Translations under genes and position numbers: made by a program
Shown here: one piece after another, positions 52,128 through 59,678 of the stretch
Numbering within the stretch: the first letter of the stretch is position 1
Layout: each line of letters starts with the position of its first letter
Assembly (NCBI GenBank): GCA_945909635.1
Contig: OX246690.1
Span: 3,038,001 to 3,102,000, forward strand
From: Clostridioides difficile_A
Lineage (GTDB): Bacteria > Bacillota > Clostridia > Peptostreptococcales > Peptostreptococcaceae
Direction: 5' to 3'
Length of the DNA: 64,000 nucleotides
Notes under the pieces: model-generated
What the model was told of the DNA's origin: nothing
Databases searched by the model: none
The model's input: the letters and a program-made list of their open reading frames with translations, nothing else

Positions 52128-52999
52128 TAAAATGGTGGTGCTTCAAATTCCTGTTGTTTTACTTCTTCCGACTTAGATTCTTTAATTTCAATAGCTTTTT
52201 CTTTTTCTTCTTCTGCCAAAATATCTATAGTTTTTTTATTAGCATTTTCTTCTATTTCTTCTTCTACTTGTCTGTCCACGTATTCAACTGAATTATCATC
52301 TTTTATTACTGCTTGGTCAGTTTCAAGTGCCTTTTGCATTTCTATACTTAATATTCCATATTTAGATAACAATCTTTTAAGTACTGTTTTAACTGCCATT
52401 GAATCAAAGTCAGTTGTCCAAAGGCTCGATTTTACAACGTAATCCTTGTTGCTTTTGTATGTTTGACTATATCTTTTAGCGTATTTCTCCATATCTTCTT
52501 TACTCATGTATAGAGTTTTTTCAAATCCATTTAATAGTTTAAAATAGGCTATATATCCAACCACTATCTCTCCATCTATCTCGTCTTTATTTTCATTAAA
52601 CTCTATCTCTCCAGTTAGCCTATTAACGCTTTTAATCTCACCCTCATAGATTTCTATTGCATTGATTGTTTTATACTGTCCAGTCCTCATAGCTAGTTGT
52701 ATAAACCCTTTATATCCAATTTGAAATTGCGCTTCTTTAACTCCTTTGTTTGTAAAAGGTACTAGATAAGAGAAACCTAAATTCGGGTCTATTGGTAAGT
52801 CTAATGTTGCTGCAACCATTGCAGATTTTAAAATTGAATTAGGTTCTGCGTCTTTTAAACTTGGTAAGTTAGATACATTAACAACTGATGCCATAAATGT
52901 ATTAGCCTTGTCTTTTAAAACCTCTTTAAACCTTTTCTTATAAGCTTCTGTAGAAAGTAAATTCTTAACACTTACTTGTCTTTGTATTTCATTTGCCAT
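52127..52999 (-). CDS. recT: RecT-family recombinase
   Basis: 290 residues. ALDLPIDPNLGFSYLVPF, FQIGYKGFIQLAMRTGQYK and WTTDFDSMAVKTVLKRLL are conserved RecT core blocks (residues about 65-215). C-terminus is acidic and disordered. Anneals single-stranded DNA in phage recombination; a partner exonuclease is not obvious, although the MBL or Rad50-like neighbours may supply nuclease function. Confidence 0.9.
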   Translation of the reverse strand: MANEIQRQVSVKNLLSTEAYKKRFKEVLKDKANTFMASVVNVSNLPSLKDAEPNSILKSAMVAATLDLPIDPNLGFSYLVPFTNKGVKEAQFQIGYKGFIQLAMRTGQYKTINAIEIYEGEIKSVNRLTGEIEFNENKDEIDGEIVVGYIAYFKLLNGFEKTLYMSKEDMEKYAKRYSQTYKSNKDYVVKSSLWTTDFDSMAVKTVLKRLLSKYGILSIEMQKALETDQAVIKDDNSVEYVDRQVEEEIEENANKKTIDILAEEEKEKAIEIKESKSEEVKQQEFEAPPF

Positions 53000-53001
53000 G
53001 T

Positions 53002-54954
53002 TTAGTTCACTCCTTTTATTTTTAATGGATTATCATTACTTACAACTAAATTTATTATTTGACTATCAATATCAATCAAAGTATTCACACTCTCCCTGTT
53101 ATCAATGAAAATTGGCATCTTGACTTCAAAATGATTAGACAAAGTGTTTATTATATCTAGCCCTCCATTTATCTGTCCTGCTGTGTTTACATTGCTAAAA
53201 GGCACACCATTTATTAAAGCTTCACAAGTTTCCTCAATGCCTCCATTTATCTGTTCTTTGAATAATTTAAATGTTACATTCTTAAATTTACTACTTATAT
53301 TACTTTCTAATAAACTAACTTTAGTTTTTATAAATAACTCACATAAGTTGAGTATTTTTTCTTGATGAGCTAGTTCTATCCCTAGTTCTTTTTCTTTTTC
53401 TAACAACTGCTCTTTTCTATCTAATAATTCTTTGTTAATATCTCTTTTAGCTAGTTCTTTATTAAGAGACTCAATTTCAATCGTCAGTTTTTTCTTACTT
53501 TCTTTTAGTTCATCAATGTTTTTATCAGCATCTTTATTGTTTATTTTTTCTTCTAGTTCTTTTATTTCTACACTAATTTGTGTTAATCTATTTTCTTCTT
53601 CTACTAGATATATCTCTGTAGATTTTGTATTTTCTAATTCTTTTTTTATTTTATCTAATAATATTGCTTTTTCTTGTATCTCTTCTAAAGTCTTATTTAC
53701 GTCCAGTCTCAATCTTTCAATTTCTGTATTAAATAACTCTATATCATCATTTTTAGACTTGCCTAGTGCTGCTATTTCTTTTAATTCTTTAGATTTATTT
53801 AGATTAAAATTATCTAACATTTCCTTTTTCTTTTCTTCTATATCTTCTAAATCAAGAGGTCTTTTACAAGTCGGACACTCAGTCTGAATAACACTTAAAT
53901 CTAATGTTTCCTGACTCTTTTTAGTCCATTTGTCCCTTAAATTTGTTGTTTCTTCAATCGCTCTTTTTTTCAAAGTTTCTTTTAACTCATTATCCCTTTC
54001 TAAGTAAACAAGATTATTTCTTAAATTTTTAATATTATATTGCAACTCATCCTTTTCACTTATTAACTCATTTCTTTTCTTGTTTCCTCTTTCACTCGCT
54101 GATTGTTTAATACTTTGTATCTCTTGTTTTAGTTCAAATACTTTTTCTTTATCTTTTAAAATCTGTTCATTTGCTTTTGTACCACTTAACAACATATCCT
54201 CGATACCTTCTAAAACAGATTTTTTAGCATTAAGTTGAGTTTCTATCCCCTCAAAATCTATGTCATATAGGCTCTTATCACATTCATTTATACGAACTGG
54301 TATTTCTTCTTTTTCTTTAGATAGATTATTCTTAGTAGCTTTTCTATTTTTAATAATCTTATCTATGTTATTTTCCTTTTCAAACTCTGTAATAAGTAAA
54401 GTTAAATCTTTATTTGATTCTATAATTTGTTCTGTTGTTATATCTCCGCAGACATTTAGAATTAATTCTCTACCTTTTTTCCAGTTCAGCTCATTTGAAA
54501 AAAAGTATGGATTAGTAAGTAATTTAAACTGGTCCTCGTCTGCTATTTCAGCTATCTCTTTTACATATTCAGATTTTTTAATAGGAGTATCATTTATCAT
54601 GTAAGTTGTTTCATTTTTAGTAAAAGTCGCTTCTGATTCTCCTCTTTTTCTAGTCCACTTTTCTTCATATTTCTTAGTTAGCTTTATCTCTTTATTATTA
54701 ACTTCTAATACCGCTATAACAGTCGTCACAAGTCCTCTAATAACCTTATTGTTACTATCTAAAGGCTTTATCTCAAACACGCTTCTATTCTTGCTATCTT
54801 TATCAAACATTACCCACGTGAAGGCATCAAATATGCTTGTTTTCCCAGTTGCATTTTCTCCAGACACATTAGTTCTATTTTCAAAATCTATGTGCAGCTC
54901 TTTTACTCCTTTGAAATTTTCTATATTTAAACTTTTTAATAAAATTGCTTTCAT
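53002..54954 (-). CDS. Rad50/SbcC-like ATPase with zinc hook
   Basis: 650 residues from ATG 54954 (AAGGGGGA upstream). N-terminal Walker A SGENATGKTSIFDAF (about 30-45), then two long coiled coils separated by a CPTCKRPLD zinc-hook motif at about 357-365, and a C-terminal part with GGLDIINTLSNHF and IFIDNRESV (Walker B region). The arrangement is that of SbcC/Rad50-type ATPases, smaller than chromosomal SbcC. Likely works with RecT and a nuclease in replication-recombination. Confidence 0.85.
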   Translation of the reverse strand: MKAILLKSLNIENFKGVKELHIDFENRTNVSGENATGKTSIFDAFTWVMFDKDSKNRSVFEIKPLDSNNKVIRGLVTTVIAVLEVNNKEIKLTKKYEEKWTRKRGESEATFTKNETTYMINDTPIKKSEYVKEIAEIADEDQFKLLTNPYFFSNELNWKKGRELILNVCGDITTEQIIESNKDLTLLITEFEKENNIDKIIKNRKATKNNLSKEKEEIPVRINECDKSLYDIDFEGIETQLNAKKSVLEGIEDMLLSGTKANEQILKDKEKVFELKQEIQSIKQSASERGNKKRNELISEKDELQYNIKNLRNNLVYLERDNELKETLKKRAIEETTNLRDKWTKKSQETLDLSVIQTECPTCKRPLDLEDIEEKKKEMLDNFNLNKSKELKEIAALGKSKNDDIELFNTEIERLRLDVNKTLEEIQEKAILLDKIKKELENTKSTEIYLVEEENRLTQISVEIKELEEKINNKDADKNIDELKESKKKLTIEIESLNKELAKRDINKELLDRKEQLLEKEKELGIELAHQEKILNLCELFIKTKVSLLESNISSKFKNVTFKLFKEQINGGIEETCEALINGVPFSNVNTAGQINGGLDIINTLSNHFEVKMPIFIDNRESVNTLIDIDSQIINLVVSNDNPLKIKGVN

Positions 54955-55032
54955 TTTAGTTCCCCCTTGTGCTATAATTAGCTTATATTTTATATTATGT
55001 TCTTGAATCGAGCCTCGCATTAGGCTCTTTTC

Positions 55033-55203
55033 TTATGCCTTATTTTCTATTTCTAAAAACTCTAGTATATTCTCACTAGCTTGTTTAACGCCTTCCCACC
55101 AGCTTAGAGTCTCTTTGTCATAATCCTCTTTTGCTCTTAATTCTTTTATGCTTTTCTTTGCTTGTTTAATTTGACTTGTTGCAACTGATATAGCTAATTC
55201 CAT
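55033..55203 (-). CDS. Small early protein, 56 aa
   Basis: ATG at 55203, TAGGGGG upstream. Helical: SVATSQIKQAKKSIKELRAKED then LSWWEGVKQASENILEF. No family recognised. Confidence 0.55.
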   Translation of the reverse strand: MELAISVATSQIKQAKKSIKELRAKEDYDKETLSWWEGVKQASENILEFLEIENKA

Positions 55204-55215
55204 TAAATACACCCC

Positions 55216-55431
55216 CTAAGATAAAACTTTAATCTCGTAATCACCATCTTGAGTATCCTCTGTTATTAAAGCTTGATACTCCATACATCCTCTTTCTTTG
55301 TCGTAGTAAGCTAAATTTAGCTCATTTTCTGTTGCAACTACTACGATACAATCAATTTCAAAACCAAGTCTTTTGCAATTTACTTTTACTGCATTTCCTA
55401 CTTCAACTTTCTTTAAATCGAATTTATTCAT
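55216..55431 (-). CDS. Small early protein, 71 aa (paralogue of 55444-55671)
   Basis: GNAVKVNCKRLGFEIDCIVV and YYDKERG show a small beta barrel-like pattern. It shares about the same layout and sequence with the next gene. ATG with AAAGGAGGC. Confidence 0.6.
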   Translation of the reverse strand: MNKFDLKKVEVGNAVKVNCKRLGFEIDCIVVVATENELNLAYYDKERGCMEYQALITEDTQDGDYEIKVLS

Positions 55432-55443
55432 AATTGCCTCCTT

Positions 55444-55671
55444 TTAATTTAATATTTCAATATAATATTCATTGTCTATTGCATCCTTTATTGTCAAAAC
55501 TGATTCACACATTTTCTTTGTTTTTTTATTAAAATAAACTATTGTTAATTTAAACTGACTTATTTGTGTTACTATGCAATCACTTTCAAAATTAAATTTC
55601 TTGCATGTCACTTTTATTGCTTTACCCCTTTTAAGAACTTCTGTAGGAAATTTTACTTTAACTATTTTCAT
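55444..55671 (-). CDS. Small early protein, 75 aa (paralogue of 55216-55431)
   Basis: GKAIKVTCKKFNFESDCIVT and VYFNKKTKKM align with the neighbour. Tandem paralogues of unknown function. AAGGAGC precedes the ATG. Confidence 0.6.
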   Translation of the reverse strand: MKIVKVKFPTEVLKRGKAIKVTCKKFNFESDCIVTQISQFKLTIVYFNKKTKKMCESVLTIKDAIDNEYYIEILN

Positions 55672-55683
55672 AATTAAGCTCCT

Positions 55684-55872
55684 TTATTTATTTTTTAAAT
55701 TTGATGGTAAATACAAGTTAACTAACTCTATATCTCTTGTTAATGTACTTCTTTTAACTTTCTTATCTTTATTAAACTTCTTGTTACTTCTCTGCTCGTC
55801 ATAGTATGTAATCTTATATAACTCTTTGTTTCTCTCTACCTTGTAAACTTTGTTTTTATAGATTGTTTTCAA
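55684..55872 (-). CDS. Small basic protein, 62 aa
   Basis: TTG start with TAGGAGAG 6 nt upstream. Very basic; YDEQRSNKKFNKDKKVKR then LTRDIELVNLYLPS. No family recognised. Confidence 0.55.
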   Translation of the reverse strand: MKTIYKNKVYKVERNKELYKITYYDEQRSNKKFNKDKKVKRSTLTRDIELVNLYLPSNLKNK

Positions 55873-56000
55873 TTTATCTCTCCTATCTTATTTTTAATTT
55901 AAATCTATTTCTGAAAAACTTCTTTTTTAACTCTATAGTTGCAATCTTTTCTCCATTTTCGAGTAAAAAAAAGCACATTTCTGTATGTCACCAGTTCCAA

Positions 56001-56321
56001 CTAAATCCTCTTTTTCATTACATCTTTATCCTTTATTACATTTTTCATTACATATTCTTCAAAAGAAATCAAATCTATTCTATAACATCCTGCGATTTTG
56101 ATAACTGTATATAGATTTTGTGCTTCTGCTTCTTTTATCATATTTCTCGCTGTTACATCCGACACTTTCAAATACTCTTTAAACTCTTTTAATGTGACTA
56201 ACTTCATTTGCTTAATTCCTTGTCTATCTAAAAACATCTTAATGATGTCTGTTGTATCGTCTCTATTCATTAATTCTTGAACTAAGTCTTTTGTATCTAT
56301 AAACTGTAATGCTACATTCAT
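56001..56321 (-). CDS. HTH DNA-binding protein, 106 aa
   Basis: ATG at 56321 with AGGAGGTTT. Contains a MerR/excisionase-like HTH: LVTLKEFKEYLKVSDVTARNMIKEAEAQ over about 41-68, then YRIDLISFEEYVMKN. This is the DNA-binding style of Xis/Xis-like and helix-turn-helix 17 proteins. It is far from the integrase, so the role may be early regulation rather than excision. Confidence 0.65.
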   Translation of the reverse strand: MNVALQFIDTKDLVQELMNRDDTTDIIKMFLDRQGIKQMKLVTLKEFKEYLKVSDVTARNMIKEAEAQNLYTVIKIAGCYRIDLISFEEYVMKNVIKDKDVMKKRI

Positions 56322-56344
56322 TCTCAAACCTCCTTTTATATTAA

Positions 56345-56373
56345 TTGAATATTCTGTATTTAATTTTCAAAGT
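56345..56373 (-). repeat. 29-bp direct repeat, copy 1
   Basis: Identical to 57651-57679. This copy overlaps the last codons of the BRO-type antirepressor gene. Confidence 0.9.
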
Positions 56374-57010
56374 AACTTAATTGTTTGTATGGTCTCTCTG
56401 ACTTTATAACTCTTATACAATCATCTATAATTTGTATTAGATTACTTGAAGTATCAAAATCTATATCTTCCCATTTCTCAACACCAAGTATTAAAAATAG
56501 TCTCACTTTTACTTGGTTATATTCTTTATTTGCCTTATTTATATCAAGTCTATTTTTTATGTATCTAGAATACTGTTGTTTCTTAGAACAAGTTATCTTA
56601 CACAACTTTTTATATTCTTTTATTGTTCCTTTTAAATCTCCTACAGTACCTGTAAGTTCTGTTATTACATCTTGTTGTAACTGATATGTACCTGTTTTTC
56701 TTATTGATGGTAAAACTTCATCAAATACCCAACTCTCAAATTTTTCTGCATTTGGTAATTCACTATTAGAAATAAGCCTATACATATCACCTTCTGGTAT
56801 AATATTTACCTTCAAAACTTTAGAATTACTTTGTGGATGAGGTATGTCGCATTTCGCTACCCACTTACAATGTTTCTTAACTGCATCTCTAGTGTTAGAG
56901 TAACCAAGAGCTTTTGCTATATCTGTTGCTACAAAATACGGTTTACCATCAATTTCAATAGTTCTTATCTCTCCAAAATTGTAATTTTTAAATATTTGTA
57001 GATTATTCAT
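56360..57010 (-). CDS. BRO-family antirepressor
   Basis: 216 residues from ATG 57010, since AAGGAGG would abut the earlier ATG. BRO-N domain: GEIRTIEIDGKPYFVATDIAKALGYSNTRDAVKKH across about 12-46, ISNSELPNAEKFESWVFDEVLPSIRKTG (about 85-112). The C-terminal domain (about 130-216) is helical and unlike the usual ANT domain. Anti-repressors of this kind relieve CI-type repression during induction or superinfection. Confidence 0.8.
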   Translation of the reverse strand: MNNLQIFKNYNFGEIRTIEIDGKPYFVATDIAKALGYSNTRDAVKKHCKWVAKCDIPHPQSNSKVLKVNIIPEGDMYRLISNSELPNAEKFESWVFDEVLPSIRKTGTYQLQQDVITELTGTVGDLKGTIKEYKKLCKITCSKKQQYSRYIKNRLDINKANKEYNQVKVRLFLILGVEKWEDIDFDTSSNLIQIIDDCIRVIKSERPYKQLSYFEN

Positions 57011-57182
57011 ACTTTCCATCCTCCTTATGACTATTTTTATATTCAGATAAATCAAACTCTTTCCATAAAATATCTATTATAAATGAGTTTTTAGTTAATC
57101 CTAAGTATTTTGATTTTCTTGTTATTTCTTCATTTAATTTTTCAGGCATCCTAACAGTTATTCTCTTTTTATTTGAGTTCAT
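57003..57182 (-). CDS. Ribbon-helix-helix protein, 59 aa
   Basis: KKRITVRMPEKLNEEITRKSKYLGLTKNSFIIDIL is an Arc/CopG-like RHH (about 5-40). It overlaps the BRO start by 8 bp. DNA-binding, likely binding the GCCGTC repeats upstream (autoregulation). Confidence 0.65.
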   Translation of the reverse strand: MNSNKKRITVRMPEKLNEEITRKSKYLGLTKNSFIIDILWKEFDLSEYKNSHKEDGKYE

Positions 57183-57185
57183 TTT

Positions 57186-57236
57186 GCCGTCAACTCCTTT
57201 CTTGTTTTAATAATAACACGCCGTCTTTATGCCGTC
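57186..57236. promoter_or_regulatory. GCCGTC repeats, candidate operator
   Basis: GCCGTC at 57186, 57220 and 57231, in an AT-rich divergent promoter region between two RHH genes. Two are separated by 11 bp. Confidence 0.5.
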
Positions 57237-57317
57237 AATATAATTTATAGATTTTCTACAAATTATTTTTATGATATAATAATGACATCATTTAGACTTT
57301 AAAAAGGAGGTATTATT

Positions 57318-57485
57318 ATGTCATCTGTGTTACCTAAATACACTTTAAGGATAAATAGAATTTTGCTTGAAAAAATTAAATATATCGCTGAAAGCGAAGG
57401 TCGCTCTGCTAATAAAGAAATAGAACAATTAATTAAAAAGCATGTTGAAAGTTACGAAAAAATAAATGGTAAAATTAATGTTTAA
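57318..57485 (+). CDS. Ribbon-helix-helix (Arc-like) protein, 55 aa
   Basis: ATG with AAAAAGGAGG upstream. LPKYTLRINRILLEKIKYIAESEGRSANKEIEQLIKKHV (about 5-43) is a typical Arc-like RHH. It is divergent from the minus-strand RHH/BRO operon; probably a repressor of one or both. Confidence 0.7.
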   Translation: MSSVLPKYTLRINRILLEKIKYIAESEGRSANKEIEQLIKKHVESYEKINGKINV

Positions 57486-57496
57486 GTTAATAAAAA

Positions 57497-57634
57497 TTAA
57501 ATATTTTTTAAATTTTTGCTAATCACTGATAGTATGTACTCATTTACTGACATACCTCTTTGATTAGCTTTTTCTTTGCATTTAACATATAATTCTTCTG
57601 TAATACTTAGAGTATATTTCTTTTTACTGCTCAA
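57497..57634 (-). CDS. Ribbon-helix-helix-like protein, 45 aa
   Basis: TTG start with GAGGTGAG. KKYTLSITEELYVKCKEKANQRGMSVNEYILSVI fits an RHH. It is convergent with the Arc-like gene at 57318 and ends 12 bp from it. Confidence 0.55.
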   Translation of the reverse strand: MSSKKKYTLSITEELYVKCKEKANQRGMSVNEYILSVISKNLKNI

Positions 57635-57650
57635 TCTATCTCACCTCTTT

Positions 57651-57679
57651 TTGAATATTCTGTATTTAATTTTCAAAGT
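57651..57679 (-). repeat. 29-bp direct repeat, copy 2
   Basis: Identical to 56345-56373; located just after the ORF6N antirepressor gene. Confidence 0.9.
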
Positions 57680-57695
57680 GCTATTAATCTTTAAC

Positions 57696-58487
57696 CTAAT
57701 TCTTGCTTAAATCGCTCGATATTCCGTATTTCAAAGCCATATCTTTTACAATAGCCACATAACCTTCTATAAGCTTCTTATCATCTTGTATAACATCTAA
57801 ATTGTTGATTTTCTCTCTTTTAGATTCAGATACACCTTCTTCTGCCATCTTTCTTCTTTTATTTATTAATCTTCTATGCAAATCAACTCCAAATCTCTTA
57901 TTTAATAATTCACAACTTTCTGTTCTAAGCATATTTATATGTTCAAAACCACCTTGTTTTTTTGCTATTCTTGCGATTAGTTGTTGTGTATCCTTTCTCC
58001 AGTCTGTAGCATTTAATGAAACAACTTCTTTTATTGTTTTAACTTCTGTTTTTGCTTCTAATGCTATATTGTTAGCTTGATTAACTTGTAGTCTTAAATC
58101 TTTCATTTCTTTTAAACTTTCTATTAATACATCTTCTATACAAGTTAACTTCTGTTGCTTAACCTTGAAATATGTTTCTTCTAAATTATCAAATTGCTCC
58201 CAAGCCTTATCTGTATCTAGGATTTTACAATGTCTATTTGCTCCTCTTTCAGTCCAAAGATACATTTTAGAAGTAAATTTTAGGCTTTCATATTTTGTAT
58301 GAATACCTTTAAAAGTTTTTAAATCATCACCCTGTAATAAAAAATAATGTTTACCTTCAATAAATCTCTCTTTGTTATTATTAAAGTTGTTACTTATATT
58401 TCTTACATCTGTTTCATATACATCTGCTAGTTGCTGTGTAGTTAAAACTCTTTCGTTGTTTCTTTCTATTACTTGTAAGTTATTCAT
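57696..58487 (-). CDS. ORF6N/ORF6C antirepressor
   Basis: 263 residues from ATG 58487 (GGGAG upstream). ORF6N: NNERVLTTQQLADVYETDVRNISNNFNNNKERF across about 10-42, EGKHYFLLQGDDLK. A coiled middle and ORF6C: QQLIARIAKKQGG, ESCELLNKRFGVDLHRRL (about 195-212). Acts on phage repressor or host DNA-binding proteins; the gene overlaps the Cro-like gene by 8 bp. Confidence 0.85.
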   Translation of the reverse strand: MNNLQVIERNNERVLTTQQLADVYETDVRNISNNFNNNKERFIEGKHYFLLQGDDLKTFKGIHTKYESLKFTSKMYLWTERGANRHCKILDTDKAWEQFDNLEETYFKVKQQKLTCIEDVLIESLKEMKDLRLQVNQANNIALEAKTEVKTIKEVVSLNATDWRKDTQQLIARIAKKQGGFEHINMLRTESCELLNKRFGVDLHRRLINKRRKMAEEGVSESKREKINNLDVIQDDKKLIEGYVAIVKDMALKYGISSDLSKN

Positions 58488-58716
58488 ATCTTTCAACTCC
58501 CTTTTTCTCCAATGTACTTTTAGTACATTTATTTTTCAAAAAAATATATTCTATTGAAGTATTGAAATAATTTGCTATTTTTATAGCTGTATTTAAAGAT
58601 GGCACTCTCTCACCATTCTCTAAGAAAGCTATATACCTGCTTGTAAGACCTAACTCAGCACCTAGCTGGTTTCTGCTCAATCCTTTTTGTATTCTAAAAT
58701 CTTTTAGTTTATTCAT
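58480..58716 (-). CDS. Cro-like XRE regulator, 78 aa
   Basis: HTH at about 12-32 (LSRNQLGAELGLTSRYIAFLENGE). First gene of the lytic operon, divergent from the CI-like gene. The promoter overlaps two palindromic operators, and a third operator lies within its 3' end. Confidence 0.85.
   Translation of the reverse strand: MNKLKDFRIQKGLSRNQLGAELGLTSRYIAFLENGERVPSLNTAIKIANYFNTSIEYIFLKNKCTKSTLEKKGVERYE
58514..58526. promoter_or_regulatory. Operator inside the Cro-like gene
   Basis: GTACTTTTAGTAC, a variant of the operator pair in the control region. Confidence 0.55.
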
Positions 58717-58744
58717 TTTTTCACCTTCTTTTATTTTATCTTAT

Positions 58745-58771
58745 GTACTAATAGTACAGTACTATTAGTAC
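58745..58771. promoter_or_regulatory. Tandem palindromic operators
   Basis: GTACTAATAGTAC (58745-58757) and GTACTATTAGTAC (58759-58771), centres 14 bp apart; together they make a larger palindrome. They overlap the -10 and spacer of the lytic promoter. Confidence 0.8.
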
Positions 58772-58779
58772 ATTGTCAA
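58751..58779 (-). promoter_or_regulatory. Lytic promoter (PR-like)
   Basis: Minus strand TTGACA (58774-58779), 17-bp spacer, TACTAT (58751-58756). Confidence 0.75.
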
Positions 58780-58802
58780 TAGCTTTTTTTTAAAAAATGA
58801 GC

Positions 58803-58831
58803 TATAATTGTTAATTAAGAACTAATAGTTC
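58803..58831 (+). promoter_or_regulatory. Putative repressor-gene -10 and operator-like site
   Basis: TATAAT (58803-58808) with no good -35, and GAACTAATAGTTC (58819-58831), a palindrome similar to the lytic operators but with GAAC in place of GTAC. Confidence 0.5.
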
Positions 58832-58861
58832 AATATAAATTATAAAAGGTGGCTAAATAAC

Positions 58862-59227
58862 ATGATTGGATATAGAATAAAAGAACTAAGAAAAGAAAAG
58901 GATATTACTCAAAAAGAACTTGCAACTTTTTTAGGACTTACTCCTAAAATGATTTCTTTTTATGAGAAAGAAGAAAGATTCCCTCCTCACGACATAATTT
59001 TAAAACTATCAGATTTTTTTGATGTATCTACAGATTATTTGCTTGGAAAAGTAAATGTAAAAAATGTAGACAATATTAGCGAATTAGAACTAATTGAAAA
59101 TCTAAACTTCTCTGATGACATAAAAGAAGCTTTAAAAATGATTAGCGAATTAAGTCCTTCAAGTCAAGAAAAAATGCTTAAAATAGCAAAAGTTTTTCTT
59201 GAAGAAGAACTTAATGAGAAAAAATAA
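58862..59227 (+). CDS. CI-like repressor (XRE family)
   Basis: 121 residues. HTH: KDITQKELATFLGLTPKMISFYEKEERFP across about 13-41, DFFDVSTDYLLGK, typical of Gram-positive phage repressors without a peptidase domain. The C-terminus is a helical oligomerisation region. Since no LexA-like S24 domain is present, induction by self-cleavage is unlikely; antirepressors may be used. Confidence 0.85.
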   Translation: MIGYRIKELRKEKDITQKELATFLGLTPKMISFYEKEERFPPHDIILKLSDFFDVSTDYLLGKVNVKNVDNISELELIENLNFSDDIKEALKMISELSPSSQEKMLKIAKVFLEEELNEKK

Positions 59228-59262
59228 GAAAGAAGAGAAAACTACTCTCTTTCTTTTTTATT
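59228..59262 (+). terminator. Terminator after the repressor gene
   Basis: AAAGAAGAG / CTCTCTTT hairpin (one bulge), followed by a T-run on the plus strand. Overlaps the end of the convergent small gene. Confidence 0.6.
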
Positions 59263-59382
59263 TTCTTGTTTATAATATTTTTTTAATAACTTTATGTACT
59301 CTTTCAATTTTTCATCATTATTTTTTTTTAATTCATTTAGTGTATCTCCTGTATCAATTAGTATTTTTTTCGATTTTTTCAC
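59242..59382 (-). CDS. Small lysine-rich protein behind a LexA-like box, 46 aa
   Basis: GTG start with AGGGGATG upstream. Highly charged helical peptide: KKSKKILIDTGDTLNELKKNND, then KEYIKLLKKYYKQEN. Convergent with the CI-like gene. A SOS-box-like palindrome lies about 45-60 bp upstream. No family; could be an induction peptide. Confidence 0.5.
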   Translation of the reverse strand: MKKSKKILIDTGDTLNELKKNNDEKLKEYIKLLKKYYKQENKKERE

Positions 59383-59424
59383 TTTACATCATCCCCTATT
59401 AATATGTTCAAAACCTTATCATAT

Positions 59425-59442
59425 TACGAATATATGTTCGTA
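59425..59442 (-). promoter_or_regulatory. LexA (SOS)-box-like palindrome
   Basis: TACGAATATATGTTCGTA; core CGAATATATGTTCG differs at one base from the Bacillus LexA consensus CGAACRNRYGTTCG. A TATGAT-like -10 lies just downstream on the minus strand. Confidence 0.6.
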
Positions 59443-59678
59443 TTTTTAGTTACAAATCACCCTCACTTCATTATACCCCCTTTAGTATTTTCTTTTTTTA
59501 TTTATTTATATTTTTTTATTTAAAATTAAGATGTGTATCTTTTAAGTACATAATAAATTCTTTTTAGCAAAAAATCAAGCGATTAGGATTGAACGTAGCA
59601 AAAAAGGGATTGAACGCAATTTCGAGCATATATTTATTCATTTTTCGACTAGAAATGATTTTTTTTATTCATTTTCAT
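59443..59678. other. Intergenic region with repeated GATTGAACG
   Basis: No reading frame. Two GGATTGAACG-type copies lie about 19 bp apart (near 59587-59618). Otherwise AT-rich with homopolymer runs. Confidence 0.4.
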
